A stretch of 47,901 nucleotides of DNA from Verrucomicrobia bacterium UBA7008 (lineage in GTDB: Bacteria; Verrucomicrobiota; Kiritimatiellia; RFP12; UBA1067): NCBI GenBank assembly GCA_002449695.1, contig DJXI01000085.1, positions 1 to 47,901 of the forward strand, in the 5' to 3' direction. Below the pieces are notes generated by a model, which did no database searches, was not told where the DNA came from, and was given only the letters and a program-made list of their open reading frames with translations. Below are positions 34,424 to 41,467 of this stretch, one piece after another. The number at the start of each line of letters is the position of its first letter. Positions within the stretch are counted from its first letter, which is position 1. A program made the translations under genes and the position numbers.

Positions 34424-35349
34424 TGATCCATCACCTTTCCGAGGGCTTCGACGACGGCGGCGGTCGGAATGTCCGCGATCGCCGGCGCGTGGAGGTTGAC
34501 GACGCGCGCGACGTTCCGGTGCGCGGCGCGGCGGAAATCGGAATCCCGGAACACCATGACGAGCCGCGCGCCGGCGTAGAAGGCGATGTGCGACGGGCCC
34601 GTGTCGTTGCCGACGACGACGGCCGCGCCCTTCGCGAGCGCGGGGATGTCGGCGACGGCGCTTTTCCCGCGGAAGTTCACCGCGTCCGGATTGCCGTCGC
34701 AGATGGCGTCGATCTCCGCCGCCTCCGCCTGCGTGCCCATCACGACCGATCGGAGGCCCCGCGCGGCGAAGAACCGCGTCAGCTCGCGGTAGCGCGCCGG
34801 CGGCCAGCGCTTCTGCGCGTTGCCCGCCGAGCAGCCGGGGATCAGAAGCGCATACCGGTCCGGCAGACCGTCGAGACGCGCCGCCGGGCCGTGGCACATG
34901 GAGAGATCCGCCGGCAGCCAGGCGATCGGCTCCGTGACGTTCCGCCAGAACCACGGCAGCCACGGGATCTTGCGCGTGCTGACGCGGTAGCGCAGGCCGC
35001 CGGGGACGAGCCGCCCCCACTTCATCGCACGCCCGGTCGCCCAGAGCGCCAGCGGGTAGTAGCGGCAGAGCGTGCGGTTCGACGACTGGAGGTCGTAGAT
35101 CACGTCCCACTTCCGGTCGGCGATCGTCCGCTTGATGACGCGCCACCAGACGCCGAACCGGTAGCCGCGCGAATCCTCGATGAACTCGTCGAAGAACCCC
35201 ATGCTCCGCGCGAGGCCGAAGAGAAACGCTTCGGTGACGAGCGCGATGTGCGCCGACGGATGGCGCTGGCGGACGGTGCGCATCCGCCCGCTCGCCATGA
35301 CGAAGTCGCCCAGCGCGCCGTGTTTGATGACTAGGATATTTTCGGCCAT
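34420..35349 (-). CDS. ADP-heptose:LPS heptosyltransferase family protein (GT9)
   Basis: The product has 309 residues. The N-terminal ILVIKHGALGDFVMA is the GT9 signature, and the donor-binding end has VVVGNDTGPSHIAFYAGA. It transfers heptose from ADP-heptose to the LPS inner core at the cytoplasmic face. The gene directly precedes hldE, gmhA and the GmhB fusion, so donor and use are in one operon. Its ATG has GGAG seven bases upstream and overlaps the GT10-like gene by 19 bases. Confidence 0.92.
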   Translation of the reverse strand: MAENILVIKHGALGDFVMASGRMRTVRQRHPSAHIALVTEAFLFGLARSMGFFDEFIEDSRGYRFGVWWRVIKRTIADRKWDVIYDLQSSNRTLCRYYPLALWATGRAMKWGRLVPGGLRYRVSTRKIPWLPWFWRNVTEPIAWLPADLSMCHGPAARLDGLPDRYALLIPGCSAGNAQKRWPPARYRELTRFFAARGLRSVVMGTQAEAAEIDAICDGNPDAVNFRGKSAVADIPALAKGAAVVVGNDTGPSHIAFYAGARLVMVFRDSDFRRAAHRNVARVVNLHAPAIADIPTAAVVEALGKVMDQ

Positions 35350-36344
35350 AGACCCGCTCCTGAAAGATACTGCCGCGCGTGGAACCAGCCGTCCTCCAGA
35401 TTCGCCGACAGCGTGTGGCGGCGCAGCCACCGGCGCGACCGGATGAGCGCCGGACGCGCGGGATCGACGGGACGGACGGGCTGATCCGCCGCCGATTCGA
35501 TCACCTGGATGATCTGCGCCCAGAAGTTGTACCTGTCGATGAGCCGTGCGCGCGCTTCGCGGATCGCGCCGATGCGCTTCGACCATTCGTCGGCGGCGAT
35601 CGCCGCGCGGATGATGCGGATCGCCGCGTCGGGATCGTCGGACGGGATCGGGATGAACGAGTCGGCCGGGAAGTCCTCGGCGATGTCGGGCGCGCCCGCG
35701 TAGAACGGCAGGCATTCGCAGAGGTACGCGTCGGCCAGCTTCTCCGTCCAGTAGTGCGGCCCGATGTGGTTTTCGAGAACGACATGGTACTTGAACGTGT
35801 CCATCGCGTCGCACTTGCGCGCGAACTCGTGGACGCCGTGGCCGTACCACACCGCGCCGGGGACCTCGGCGACGAGCTTCTTCAAGAGCTGGATGCGGTT
35901 GAAGTGCTGCGTCCACTTCATCGCCTTCGACGAGCAGATGGCCGAGACGACCTGCGTCTTCGGCGGTGCGGTGAACGCCTTCTCCTCCTCGTACGTGCGC
36001 CCGGTGTACCACGGGAAGTAGCCGCGCCCGAGGTGGTAGTTCGGATGGTTCTCCGCCGTCGGCGGCCGGTTGGTCAGCAGGTGCCCGAACTGCCGCGTGT
36101 AGGCGGTGCAGTAGTTCTTGATGCTGACCGGCTCCCACGTCAGCAGGATCGTGCGCTCGCGCGGGCAGGCGAGGACGGCCGTGCCGTCGCGGCAGGCGCC
36201 CCCGTCGTTCTGCGGCGGATCGTCGAACACCACGAGCCAGTCGTACCGGTCGCAGGCGGGATCCTGCGTGAAGACCCAGCCGGGCGCGTACGCGAACGGC
36301 GCGCGCGCGAAGAGCGGATTCTTGGACAGGATCTTGATCGTCAC
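35331..36344 (-). CDS. GT10 (fucosyltransferase-like) family protein
   Basis: The product has 337 residues. The central part has HVVLENHIGPHYWTEKLADA and then FYAGAPDIAEDFPADSFIPI. This is the GT10 pattern of ENS.....YxTEKl followed by a Gly-Ala-Pro loop and xSFI. It probably transfers fucose or a related deoxysugar to the core or glycan. The GTG start at 36344 has GGAGG upstream and overlaps the phosphoethanolamine transferase stop (GTGA). A longer in-frame reading to 36947 is a shadow. The specific sugar is not known. Confidence 0.75.
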   Translation of the reverse strand: MTIKILSKNPLFARAPFAYAPGWVFTQDPACDRYDWLVVFDDPPQNDGGACRDGTAVLACPRERTILLTWEPVSIKNYCTAYTRQFGHLLTNRPPTAENHPNYHLGRGYFPWYTGRTYEEEKAFTAPPKTQVVSAICSSKAMKWTQHFNRIQLLKKLVAEVPGAVWYGHGVHEFARKCDAMDTFKYHVVLENHIGPHYWTEKLADAYLCECLPFYAGAPDIAEDFPADSFIPIPSDDPDAAIRIIRAAIAADEWSKRIGAIREARARLIDRYNFWAQIIQVIESAADQPVRPVDPARPALIRSRRWLRRHTLSANLEDGWFHARQYLSGAGLWPKIS

Positions 36345-37951
36345 GCCGCACCTCCGAACAGACTCTTCTCCGGCCGGAAGTCGGGGTTGTCGAGCGACGC
36401 GAGGTCGATCGCGAGGTGGATGAGGTCTTCGAGCCGGTACGCCGCCTTCGGCTGCGCCATCCGCCGGACGAGATCGGGCCGCAGCGCCTTCAGGCGGTCC
36501 GAGACCCAGATCTGGAGCGGCACCGACGTCATCGGCTCGTTCGCGATCGGACCGTGGCCGAGGATCTTGTCGTCCGTCGTGTCGAAGCAGTCCTCGCCGT
36601 GGTCGCTGAAATAGAGGAGGTATTCCGCGTCGGTTTTGCCGCGCGCGCGCAGGCGCTTGACGAATTCCGCGATCACCCAGTCCGTGTAGCGGATCGAGTC
36701 GTCGTACGTATTCAGGAGCGCCTTCGCGGCGGCGGCGAGGTGCGCCCTGCCGGGCGGATCGTCGGTGAAGTGCTTGAACGAGGCCGGGTAGCGGTTGACG
36801 TAGGCCGAGTGGCTGCCGATCATGTGCAGGAAGATGACCTTCTTCTCCGCCGGATCGGCGAGGCGCTTCTCCAGCTCCGGAATGAGCGTGCCGTCGAGGC
36901 CCGAGCTCGCGCTCTCGAACCCCTTCATCGCGCTGAAGTTGAAGCACTTCGACTCGTCGGCGTGGCCCGCCATCGCGGTGATCGCCGTGTCGCCCTCCTC
37001 GCCGAGCGCGTACTGGTTGGAGAGCCAGAACGTCTTGAAGCCGGCGTCCTTGAAGTAGTCGACGATCGATCCCTTTTTGTAGAGGAGCTCGGGCGCGGCG
37101 TCCGTCGCGAAGGTGATCGTCTTTTCAAGGCTCGGCAGCGTCTGCGCGTACTGCGACCGCACGCCCGTAAAGCCGATGACGTCGCCGAGCGCGGCGGTGA
37201 ATTCGTTCGTGTCGCGCGCGTAGCCCGCGTAGCCGTGGTGCTGCCGGTTCGCGCTCTCGCCGATGCAGATGACGTACGTCTGCGGCGTGCCGGGCGGCAG
37301 CTTCGAGACGATCCCCGCGAACGGCGGCGCGGCGTGCGCGGCGATCTGCTTCAGGAGCACGCGGTAGCGGCGCGTGTAGAGGAAGTAGTGGTAGAAGACG
37401 CTCACGAACGGATTGAGCATGTAGGCCGGCTTGTGGCGCGCGCCCTTCTTGAAGCAGTTGCGCACGAGCGGCACCGCGAGGAGCGCGCACCCCGCCGCGA
37501 GAGGCCACCGCGCCGGGCCGAGCGCGAGCGGCGGCAGCCACAGCGCGATCGCCGCGACCGGCGCGAGGTAGACGAAGCCGATCAGGAGCCACTGGCCGGG
37601 CGTCATGTTGTTGCGGATGTATTCGGCGATCTCGCCGCGCGTCGTCACGAACATCGAATACCACGTGTTGATGCCCGCGCGCGCGCCGAAGAGGTGGACG
37701 TGCCAGAGGTCGCCGAAGAGCATCCACGCGAAGACGAGATGCAGGACGATCAGGTACGCCTTCGCCGCCGACGGGAAGAGGACGAGCGGCAGCGCCACGA
37801 GGCCGAGCGTCGGGAACGTGCGCAGATAGTCCTTTGCGACCGTCTTCAGGAAGATGCGGTCGCCGAGCTTCTCGCGGCTCACCGACTTCGCGGTCGAGTA
37901 GAGGAGCGGCAGGAACGCCATCAGGGCCAGATAGATGAGTGCGGCTGTCAT
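36341..37951 (-). CDS. Phosphoethanolamine transferase (EptA/CptA-type, sulfatase fold)
   Basis: The product has 536 residues. Five N-terminal hydrophobic helices are followed by a periplasmic alkaline-phosphatase-type domain. The nucleophile region is VICIGESANRQHHGYAGY, where Ser occupies the place of the usual Thr. Other metal-site segments are HMIGSHSAY and LLYFSDHGEDCF, followed by GHGPIANEP. It would move phosphoethanolamine from phosphatidylethanolamine to phosphorylated lipid A or core sugars. Neighbouring kinases would supply phosphate acceptors. It follows the YrbL-like gene after a 16-base gap. Confidence 0.85.
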   Translation of the reverse strand: MTAALIYLALMAFLPLLYSTAKSVSREKLGDRIFLKTVAKDYLRTFPTLGLVALPLVLFPSAAKAYLIVLHLVFAWMLFGDLWHVHLFGARAGINTWYSMFVTTRGEIAEYIRNNMTPGQWLLIGFVYLAPVAAIALWLPPLALGPARWPLAAGCALLAVPLVRNCFKKGARHKPAYMLNPFVSVFYHYFLYTRRYRVLLKQIAAHAAPPFAGIVSKLPPGTPQTYVICIGESANRQHHGYAGYARDTNEFTAALGDVIGFTGVRSQYAQTLPSLEKTITFATDAAPELLYKKGSIVDYFKDAGFKTFWLSNQYALGEEGDTAITAMAGHADESKCFNFSAMKGFESASSGLDGTLIPELEKRLADPAEKKVIFLHMIGSHSAYVNRYPASFKHFTDDPPGRAHLAAAAKALLNTYDDSIRYTDWVIAEFVKRLRARGKTDAEYLLYFSDHGEDCFDTTDDKILGHGPIANEPMTSVPLQIWVSDRLKALRPDLVRRMAQPKAAYRLEDLIHLAIDLASLDNPDFRPEKSLFGGAA

Positions 37952-37967
37952 ATCGTCGTTTTCCCGG

Positions 37968-39137
37968 TTAGATCCTCTTGGCGCTCTTGATGCCGAACGA
38001 TTTCCGGATGTGCGCGAGGTAGCGCCGCGACTTGCGGATCAGCTTGCGGCGGCGGAACCAGGCGCAGTACATCTCCAGCGGAATGGCCGTCTTCGACTCC
38101 GGCTCGAAGTCGATGAGCTTCAGTTCGATGCCGCCGTCGGGGCGGATCAGCACATGGAAGTTGCCGGGCTCGTAAAAGAGCGCGCCCGCCGCGATGATCG
38201 CCTGGAGGAAATCGACGGCCTGGTCGTAGATCACTTCGCGGTTCGCCGGCGTCTGGCGCGCCATCTCGTTTTCGTACGGCAGGATCGCCGTGCCGTCGGG
38301 ATTGGTGTAGTACGTCTCGATCACGCCCCAGCCCCACGTCTCGTGGTAGACGCGCTCGCACACTTCCGGCATGCGCGCGCGGATGTCCGGCGGCATCGAG
38401 TGGCGGAAGAGGTTGTAGACGTAGACTTCGCGCGAGGAGGAGTTGCGCGCCTTGTTGAAGCGCCGCCACTTGACGTCCCGCTGGATCGACTTCTGCATCT
38501 TCAGCGCCTCGATGCACTGCTCCTTGGGGTAGTAGAACTTGGCGCAGTAGCCGGTGTCGCCCACGCGGTAGGCGATGCGCCGCGTGCCGCGCCCGATCTC
38601 GACGAGCTCGTTTTCGAGAATGAGGCGATTGAGGGGGCTGACGCGCCGCTCGAAGATCTTGAACTTGTCCTTGAGGAAGAGGATGGACCAGACGAGCAGC
38701 AGCACATCTCCGACCGCCTCGACGCCGTGCTCGACGATATCGCGCAGGTCCGACGTGTCCGTCTGCGGCGCGGCGAGATCCCACAGCCGGCGGTAGGACG
38801 CGAGGTTGGGCAGGAAGGAGACGGCGCAGAGGCCCGCGACCAGCAGCGGGAAGCGCCGGTTGTGGTAGATTGCGTTGAGGCCCTGCCACGTCGTGCCGCG
38901 GTGCACGGCGGCCAGAACGACGCCGAGGACGATGAAGGCGATGATGAGCGGCAGTTCCGGCTCGGTCAGGTTCGGGAACAGCGGTCTGAGCGGCGCTTCC
39001 AGCTCGTTCATCGCCGCCGCCAGGAAGAGCGACGACAGGAGGGCCAGGCCGCCGCGCCATTCACAGTGACGCACAGCGGCGACCGCCATCGAGGCGGCCG
39101 CGGCAAAGATGACGGCGAACTTGGCGTAGTCAAGCAT
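37968..39137 (-). CDS. Membrane-anchored YrbL-like kinase
   Basis: The product has 389 residues from ATG 39137. About five hydrophobic helices occupy residues 1-160. They precede a kinase-like region like PhoP-regulated YrbL/lipopolysaccharide kinases (IGRGTRRIAYRVGDTGYCAKFYY, VYHETWGWGVIETYY). It ends with LKLIDFEPESKTAIPLEMY and a basic tail RKSRRYLAHIRKSF. It may phosphorylate core sugars at the inner face of the membrane. The TATACT promoter lies over an earlier in-frame ATG at 39158, so 39137 is preferred. It is the first gene of the eight-gene core operon. Confidence 0.75.
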   Translation of the reverse strand: MLDYAKFAVIFAAAASMAVAAVRHCEWRGGLALLSSLFLAAAMNELEAPLRPLFPNLTEPELPLIIAFIVLGVVLAAVHRGTTWQGLNAIYHNRRFPLLVAGLCAVSFLPNLASYRRLWDLAAPQTDTSDLRDIVEHGVEAVGDVLLLVWSILFLKDKFKIFERRVSPLNRLILENELVEIGRGTRRIAYRVGDTGYCAKFYYPKEQCIEALKMQKSIQRDVKWRRFNKARNSSSREVYVYNLFRHSMPPDIRARMPEVCERVYHETWGWGVIETYYTNPDGTAILPYENEMARQTPANREVIYDQAVDFLQAIIAAGALFYEPGNFHVLIRPDGGIELKLIDFEPESKTAIPLEMYCAWFRRRKLIRKSRRYLAHIRKSFGIKSAKRI

Positions 39138-39177
39138 GTTTAAAGCGAAGTATATCATATTCTTGATTGAACTGTCT
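39054..39177 (-). repeat. 124-bp duplicated promoter and N-terminus, copy 1
   Basis: This matches 40377-40500 base for base, with about 6 mismatches and no gaps. It covers the promoter, start codon and first 28 codons of the YrbL-like gene. The same TAGACA/TATACT promoter is therefore present twice. Confidence 0.9.
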
Positions 39178-39178
39178 A
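39149..39178 (-). promoter_or_regulatory. Promoter TAGACA-18-TATACT for the core operon
   Basis: On the minus strand TAGACA (39173-39178) and TATACT (39149-39154) are 18 bases apart. TATACT ends 11 bases before the start at 39137, so the leader would be only about four bases. It lies within the 124-bp duplication, so the small gene at 40460 has nearly the same promoter. Confidence 0.6.
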
Positions 39179-39235
39179 GAAGTCTAGACGTCTAGAAGCC
39201 GAGAAGCCGAGACTCCGAGAAGCCGAGTCCGAAAG
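39174..39235. repeat. Degenerate tandem TCTAGAAG / CCGAGAAG tract
   Basis: Between the core operon promoter and the third kinase gene lies GTCTAGAAGTCTAGACGTCT and then repeated GCCGAGAAGCCGAG. Similar words occur at 23-34, 1215-1275 and 40499-40530, always between genes. I see no coding potential. It is a dispersed intergenic repeat of unknown role. Confidence 0.6.
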
Positions 39236-39312
39236 GCGGGGAAAGACCCCACGAATCATCTACATTTTACATCATCCAAGCTCGTTTTTAAATCCTTATC
39301 TCCTCTTCAGTC

Positions 39313-39354
39313 GGGGTCTGTCCCCAAAGGTTCGGGGTCTGTCCCCAAAGGTTC
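39313..39354. repeat. Two exact 21-bp units with a GGGGTCTGTCCCC palindrome
   Basis: The unit GGGGTCTGTCCCCAAAGGTT plus C occurs exactly at 39313-39333 and 39334-39354; a variant palindrome GGGGAAAGACCCC sits at 39238-39250. The second unit overlaps the stop codon of the kinase gene. On the minus strand these are hairpins just after the gene and could terminate or stabilise its transcript. Such GGGGACAGACCCC palindromes are a known dispersed type in many genomes (established knowledge; not checked here). Confidence 0.75.
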
Positions 39355-40291
39355 AGGGTTGACGGCGGTCCGGGCGGCCGGCGGCACCTTCCGCGATCAG
39401 GGCGAACAGGTCGCGGTAATAGCCGAGGCGGAAGCGCAGGTTGACGGCCAGCCACCACGCCGACCCCTTCTTTTTCTTGAACCGCCGCCACATCTTGCGC
39501 ACGAGCAGGCCGCCGACCGCCTCGCGCCACTCGTCCGCCGGCGCGAGCGGCAGGAGCCGCCGGAAGAGCGCGGTCAGCCGCCGCCGCCCGGCGCGGTCGT
39601 ACCAGTGCAGATGCTCCGCCGCGCAGAGGATGTAGCGCGCCCAGTCGTCGGCGGGATAGCCGTAGCGGAAATCCTCGAGGTCCATGAAGCCCGTCATCCG
39701 GTCGCCGTCGAAGTGGAAGTTGCCGTGATGCAGATCGCCGTGGATCACCTTCAGCCGGGCCGGATCGTACGCGAGGCTCGCCGGCGGCAGCTCGCGGTCG
39801 AGGAAGCGGCGCAGGCCCGCGCAGGCGCGGCCCGCCATCAGGCGCATCGCCTCGTCGCGCACGGCCGCGTTGTCGCGCGGCGGCAGGATCTGCGTGCAGC
39901 GCTGGATCGCCGCGGAGAATTCGCCGTAGGCCGTCACCAGCCCGGCCTCCTGCGCCGCCGTCAGCCGGTCCGGCATCACCCGCCGCCCCGCGCACCAGGC
40001 GATGACGATCACCCGGCGCGCCTCCCAGTCGAAGGGCCCGTGCGTCAGCTGGATCGCCCGCGTCCCCTTCAGCTCCTCCAGATGGCGGACGAAATGGGCG
40101 AAGTAGTCGATCCGGCCCGCGCGCGGCGCGGCCGTGCACTTGACGAGCAGCCGGCGGCCGCCGGCCGTCACCGCCGCGAAATTCGAGGCGTTGGAGCAGT
40201 CGGTCAGCTGCGTGAAGCGATCGACCGGCTCGCCGACCTTTTCGGCGACGAACGCCCGGAGCCGGGCGACATCAAACGACGGCCGCGGCAT
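39353..40291 (-). CDS. APH-like phosphotransferase (third kinase of the locus)
   Basis: The product has 312 residues. The catalytic motifs are VIHGDLHHGNFHFDGDR and MDLEDFRYGYPADDW, typical of aminoglycoside/choline kinase-fold enzymes. The substrate-binding part is unlike known families I can name. With the YrbL-like kinase and the middle domain of the fusion protein, it makes three predicted small-molecule or sugar kinases in this locus. Phosphorylation of core heptose or a sugar precursor is a guess. ATG at 40291 has GGAGGAGGAG upstream and overlaps the small gene by 20 bases. Confidence 0.75.
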   Translation of the reverse strand: MPRPSFDVARLRAFVAEKVGEPVDRFTQLTDCSNASNFAAVTAGGRRLLVKCTAAPRAGRIDYFAHFVRHLEELKGTRAIQLTHGPFDWEARRVIVIAWCAGRRVMPDRLTAAQEAGLVTAYGEFSAAIQRCTQILPPRDNAAVRDEAMRLMAGRACAGLRRFLDRELPPASLAYDPARLKVIHGDLHHGNFHFDGDRMTGFMDLEDFRYGYPADDWARYILCAAEHLHWYDRAGRRRLTALFRRLLPLAPADEWREAVGGLLVRKMWRRFKKKKGSAWWLAVNLRFRLGYYRDLFALIAEGAAGRPDRRQP

Positions 40292-40460
40292 GTCTGCGCT
40301 CCTCCTCCAGTTGCCGGATCGTCACGTCGCGGATGTTGTACTTCGCGCGCAGGCGCGCCAGGAAGCGGCGGGCCTTGCGCCATTCGCGGTGACGCACGGC
40401 GGCGACCGCCATCGAGGCGGCCGCGGCAAAGATGACGGCGAACTTGGCATAATCAAGCAT
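40272..40460 (-). CDS. Small protein, internally deleted copy of the YrbL-like kinase
   Basis: The product has 62 residues. Residues 1-28 match the N-terminus of the YrbL-like kinase almost exactly (MLDYAKFAVIFAAAASMAVA). The rest (RKARRFLARLRAKYNIRDVT) resembles its extreme C-terminus (RKSRRYLAHIRKSFGIK). About 330 internal residues are missing. The promoter (TATACT at 40472-40477) and ribosome-site context are intact, so it may still be expressed as a one-helix membrane peptide with a basic tail. It may also be a remnant that keeps the promoter for the kinase downstream. Confidence 0.55.
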   Translation of the reverse strand: MLDYAKFAVIFAAAASMAVAAVRHREWRKARRFLARLRAKYNIRDVTIRQLEEERRHAAAVV

Positions 40461-40500
40461 GTTGAAAGCGAAGTATATCATATTCTTGATTGAACTGTCT
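40377..40500 (-). repeat. 124-bp duplicated promoter and N-terminus, copy 2
   Basis: This is the partner of 39054-39177. It includes the start of the 62-residue protein and the promoter TATACT (40472-40477) with GAGACA (40496-40501) as -35 at 18-base spacing. Confidence 0.9.
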
Positions 40501-40644
40501 CGGATTCTAGAAGCCGAGACGCCTAGAATTCTAGTCCCACTTCGTCCCAGAGTGGGTCAAAATGGCGCGCCACCGGCGCGAAAAAAGCGTTGGCACGGCG
40601 GTGCTTTACTGGGGGCGTTGAGAAACAATGAAAGGAACACGAAA

Positions 40645-41055
40645 ATGAACACACTGATGAACATGGATCCCTGGAGCATCTTCGACGACATGCTCGGCGG
40701 CAGCGCCTTCCGTCGCATGCGCGCCCGGGCCGCGGGCCGCTTCCCGCCCGTCAACGTTTTCCTCGACGACAACGCCGTTTTGATCGACCTTGAACTGCCG
40801 GGCAAGACGGCGAAGGACGTGGAGCTGACGCTGGAGCCGCAGGCGGTCGTCATCGCCGACAAGCCCGCGCCGGTCGCCGACGGCGAAAGCGGCGCGGCCA
40901 CCGAACCGGTGCGGCCCGCGTGGAGCCGGCGCATCGAGCTGCCCTTCCGCGTCAACGCCGAAAAGGCGAACGCGAAGTTCACCGACGGCATCCTGCGCGT
41001 CGAGCTGCCCAAGACCGAAACGGAAGGCGTGCGCAAGATCGCCATCGCCGGCTGA
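40645..41055 (+). CDS. Small heat-shock protein, Hsp20 family (first of two)
   Basis: The product has 136 residues. An N-terminal arm (WSIFDDMLGG) precedes the alpha-crystallin domain (about 30-130; VNVFLDDNAVLIDLELPG, GILRVELPK). An IAI C-terminal IxI-type motif follows. It is an ATP-independent holdase that binds unfolding proteins. ATG at 40645 has AAAGGAAC upstream; the longer in-frame reading from 40459 is the reverse of the duplicated promoter region. A sigma-54-like element lies about 50 bases upstream but is one base short (see findings). Confidence 0.9.
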   Translation: MNTLMNMDPWSIFDDMLGGSAFRRMRARAAGRFPPVNVFLDDNAVLIDLELPGKTAKDVELTLEPQAVVIADKPAPVADGESGAATEPVRPAWSRRIELPFRVNAEKANAKFTDGILRVELPKTETEGVRKIAIAG

Positions 41056-41091
41056 GTCGGATCAACAATCTCAAACGAAAGGAACAAGATC

Positions 41092-41427
41092 ATGAATGAC
41101 GAGAAGTATGTCGTGCCGAGCGCCACGTTCACCGAGCGCCCCGAGGATTATGAACTGAAGGTGCTGGTGCCGGGCGTCGCCAAAGAAGAGGCGGAACTGA
41201 AGATCGAGCACCGCACGCTGACCTTGAAGACGCACGCGAAGTACCAGAATCCGGCGGGCTTCAAGCAGGTGGCGGCCGAATTCGAGCGCACCAACTACGC
41301 GATCAGCGCCGACCTGCCCGAGAAGGCCGATCCCGCGACGCTCGCGGCCAAGCTGGAGAACGGCGTCCTGACGGTGACGATCAAGAAGCGCCCCGAGACG
41401 CAGGCCAAGCGCATCGAAATCGGCTGA
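41092..41427 (+). CDS. Small heat-shock protein, Hsp20 family (second of two)
   Basis: The product has 111 residues, shorter than the first. It has almost no N-terminal arm, and the alpha-crystallin domain (YELKVLVPGVAKEEAELKIE, NGVLTVTIKKRPE) ends in IEI, an IxI motif. It follows the first gene after 36 bases with AAAGGAAC as ribosome site, so the two are co-transcribed. The two proteins may co-assemble, as tandem Hsp20 pairs do in other bacteria. Confidence 0.9.
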   Translation: MNDEKYVVPSATFTERPEDYELKVLVPGVAKEEAELKIEHRTLTLKTHAKYQNPAGFKQVAAEFERTNYAISADLPEKADPATLAAKLENGVLTVTIKKRPETQAKRIEIG

Positions 41428-41445
41428 TGCCGATCCGCCGCGGGC

Positions 41446-41467
41446 CTCACGTCACGACCGACGTGAG
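41446..41467. terminator. Possible bidirectional terminator hairpin
   Basis: A perfect 8-bp stem (CTCACGTC/GACGTGAG) with a 6-base loop lies between the convergent hsp20 and xseA genes and overlaps the last codons of xseA. No T-run is present on either strand, so its strength is doubtful. Confidence 0.35.

Noticed and set aside
39288..40139. Alternative minus-strand frame ending in NLWGQTPNLWGQTP
   Set aside because: It overlaps the APH-like gene in another frame; only the repeat part at the end is interesting, and it is reported as a DNA repeat.
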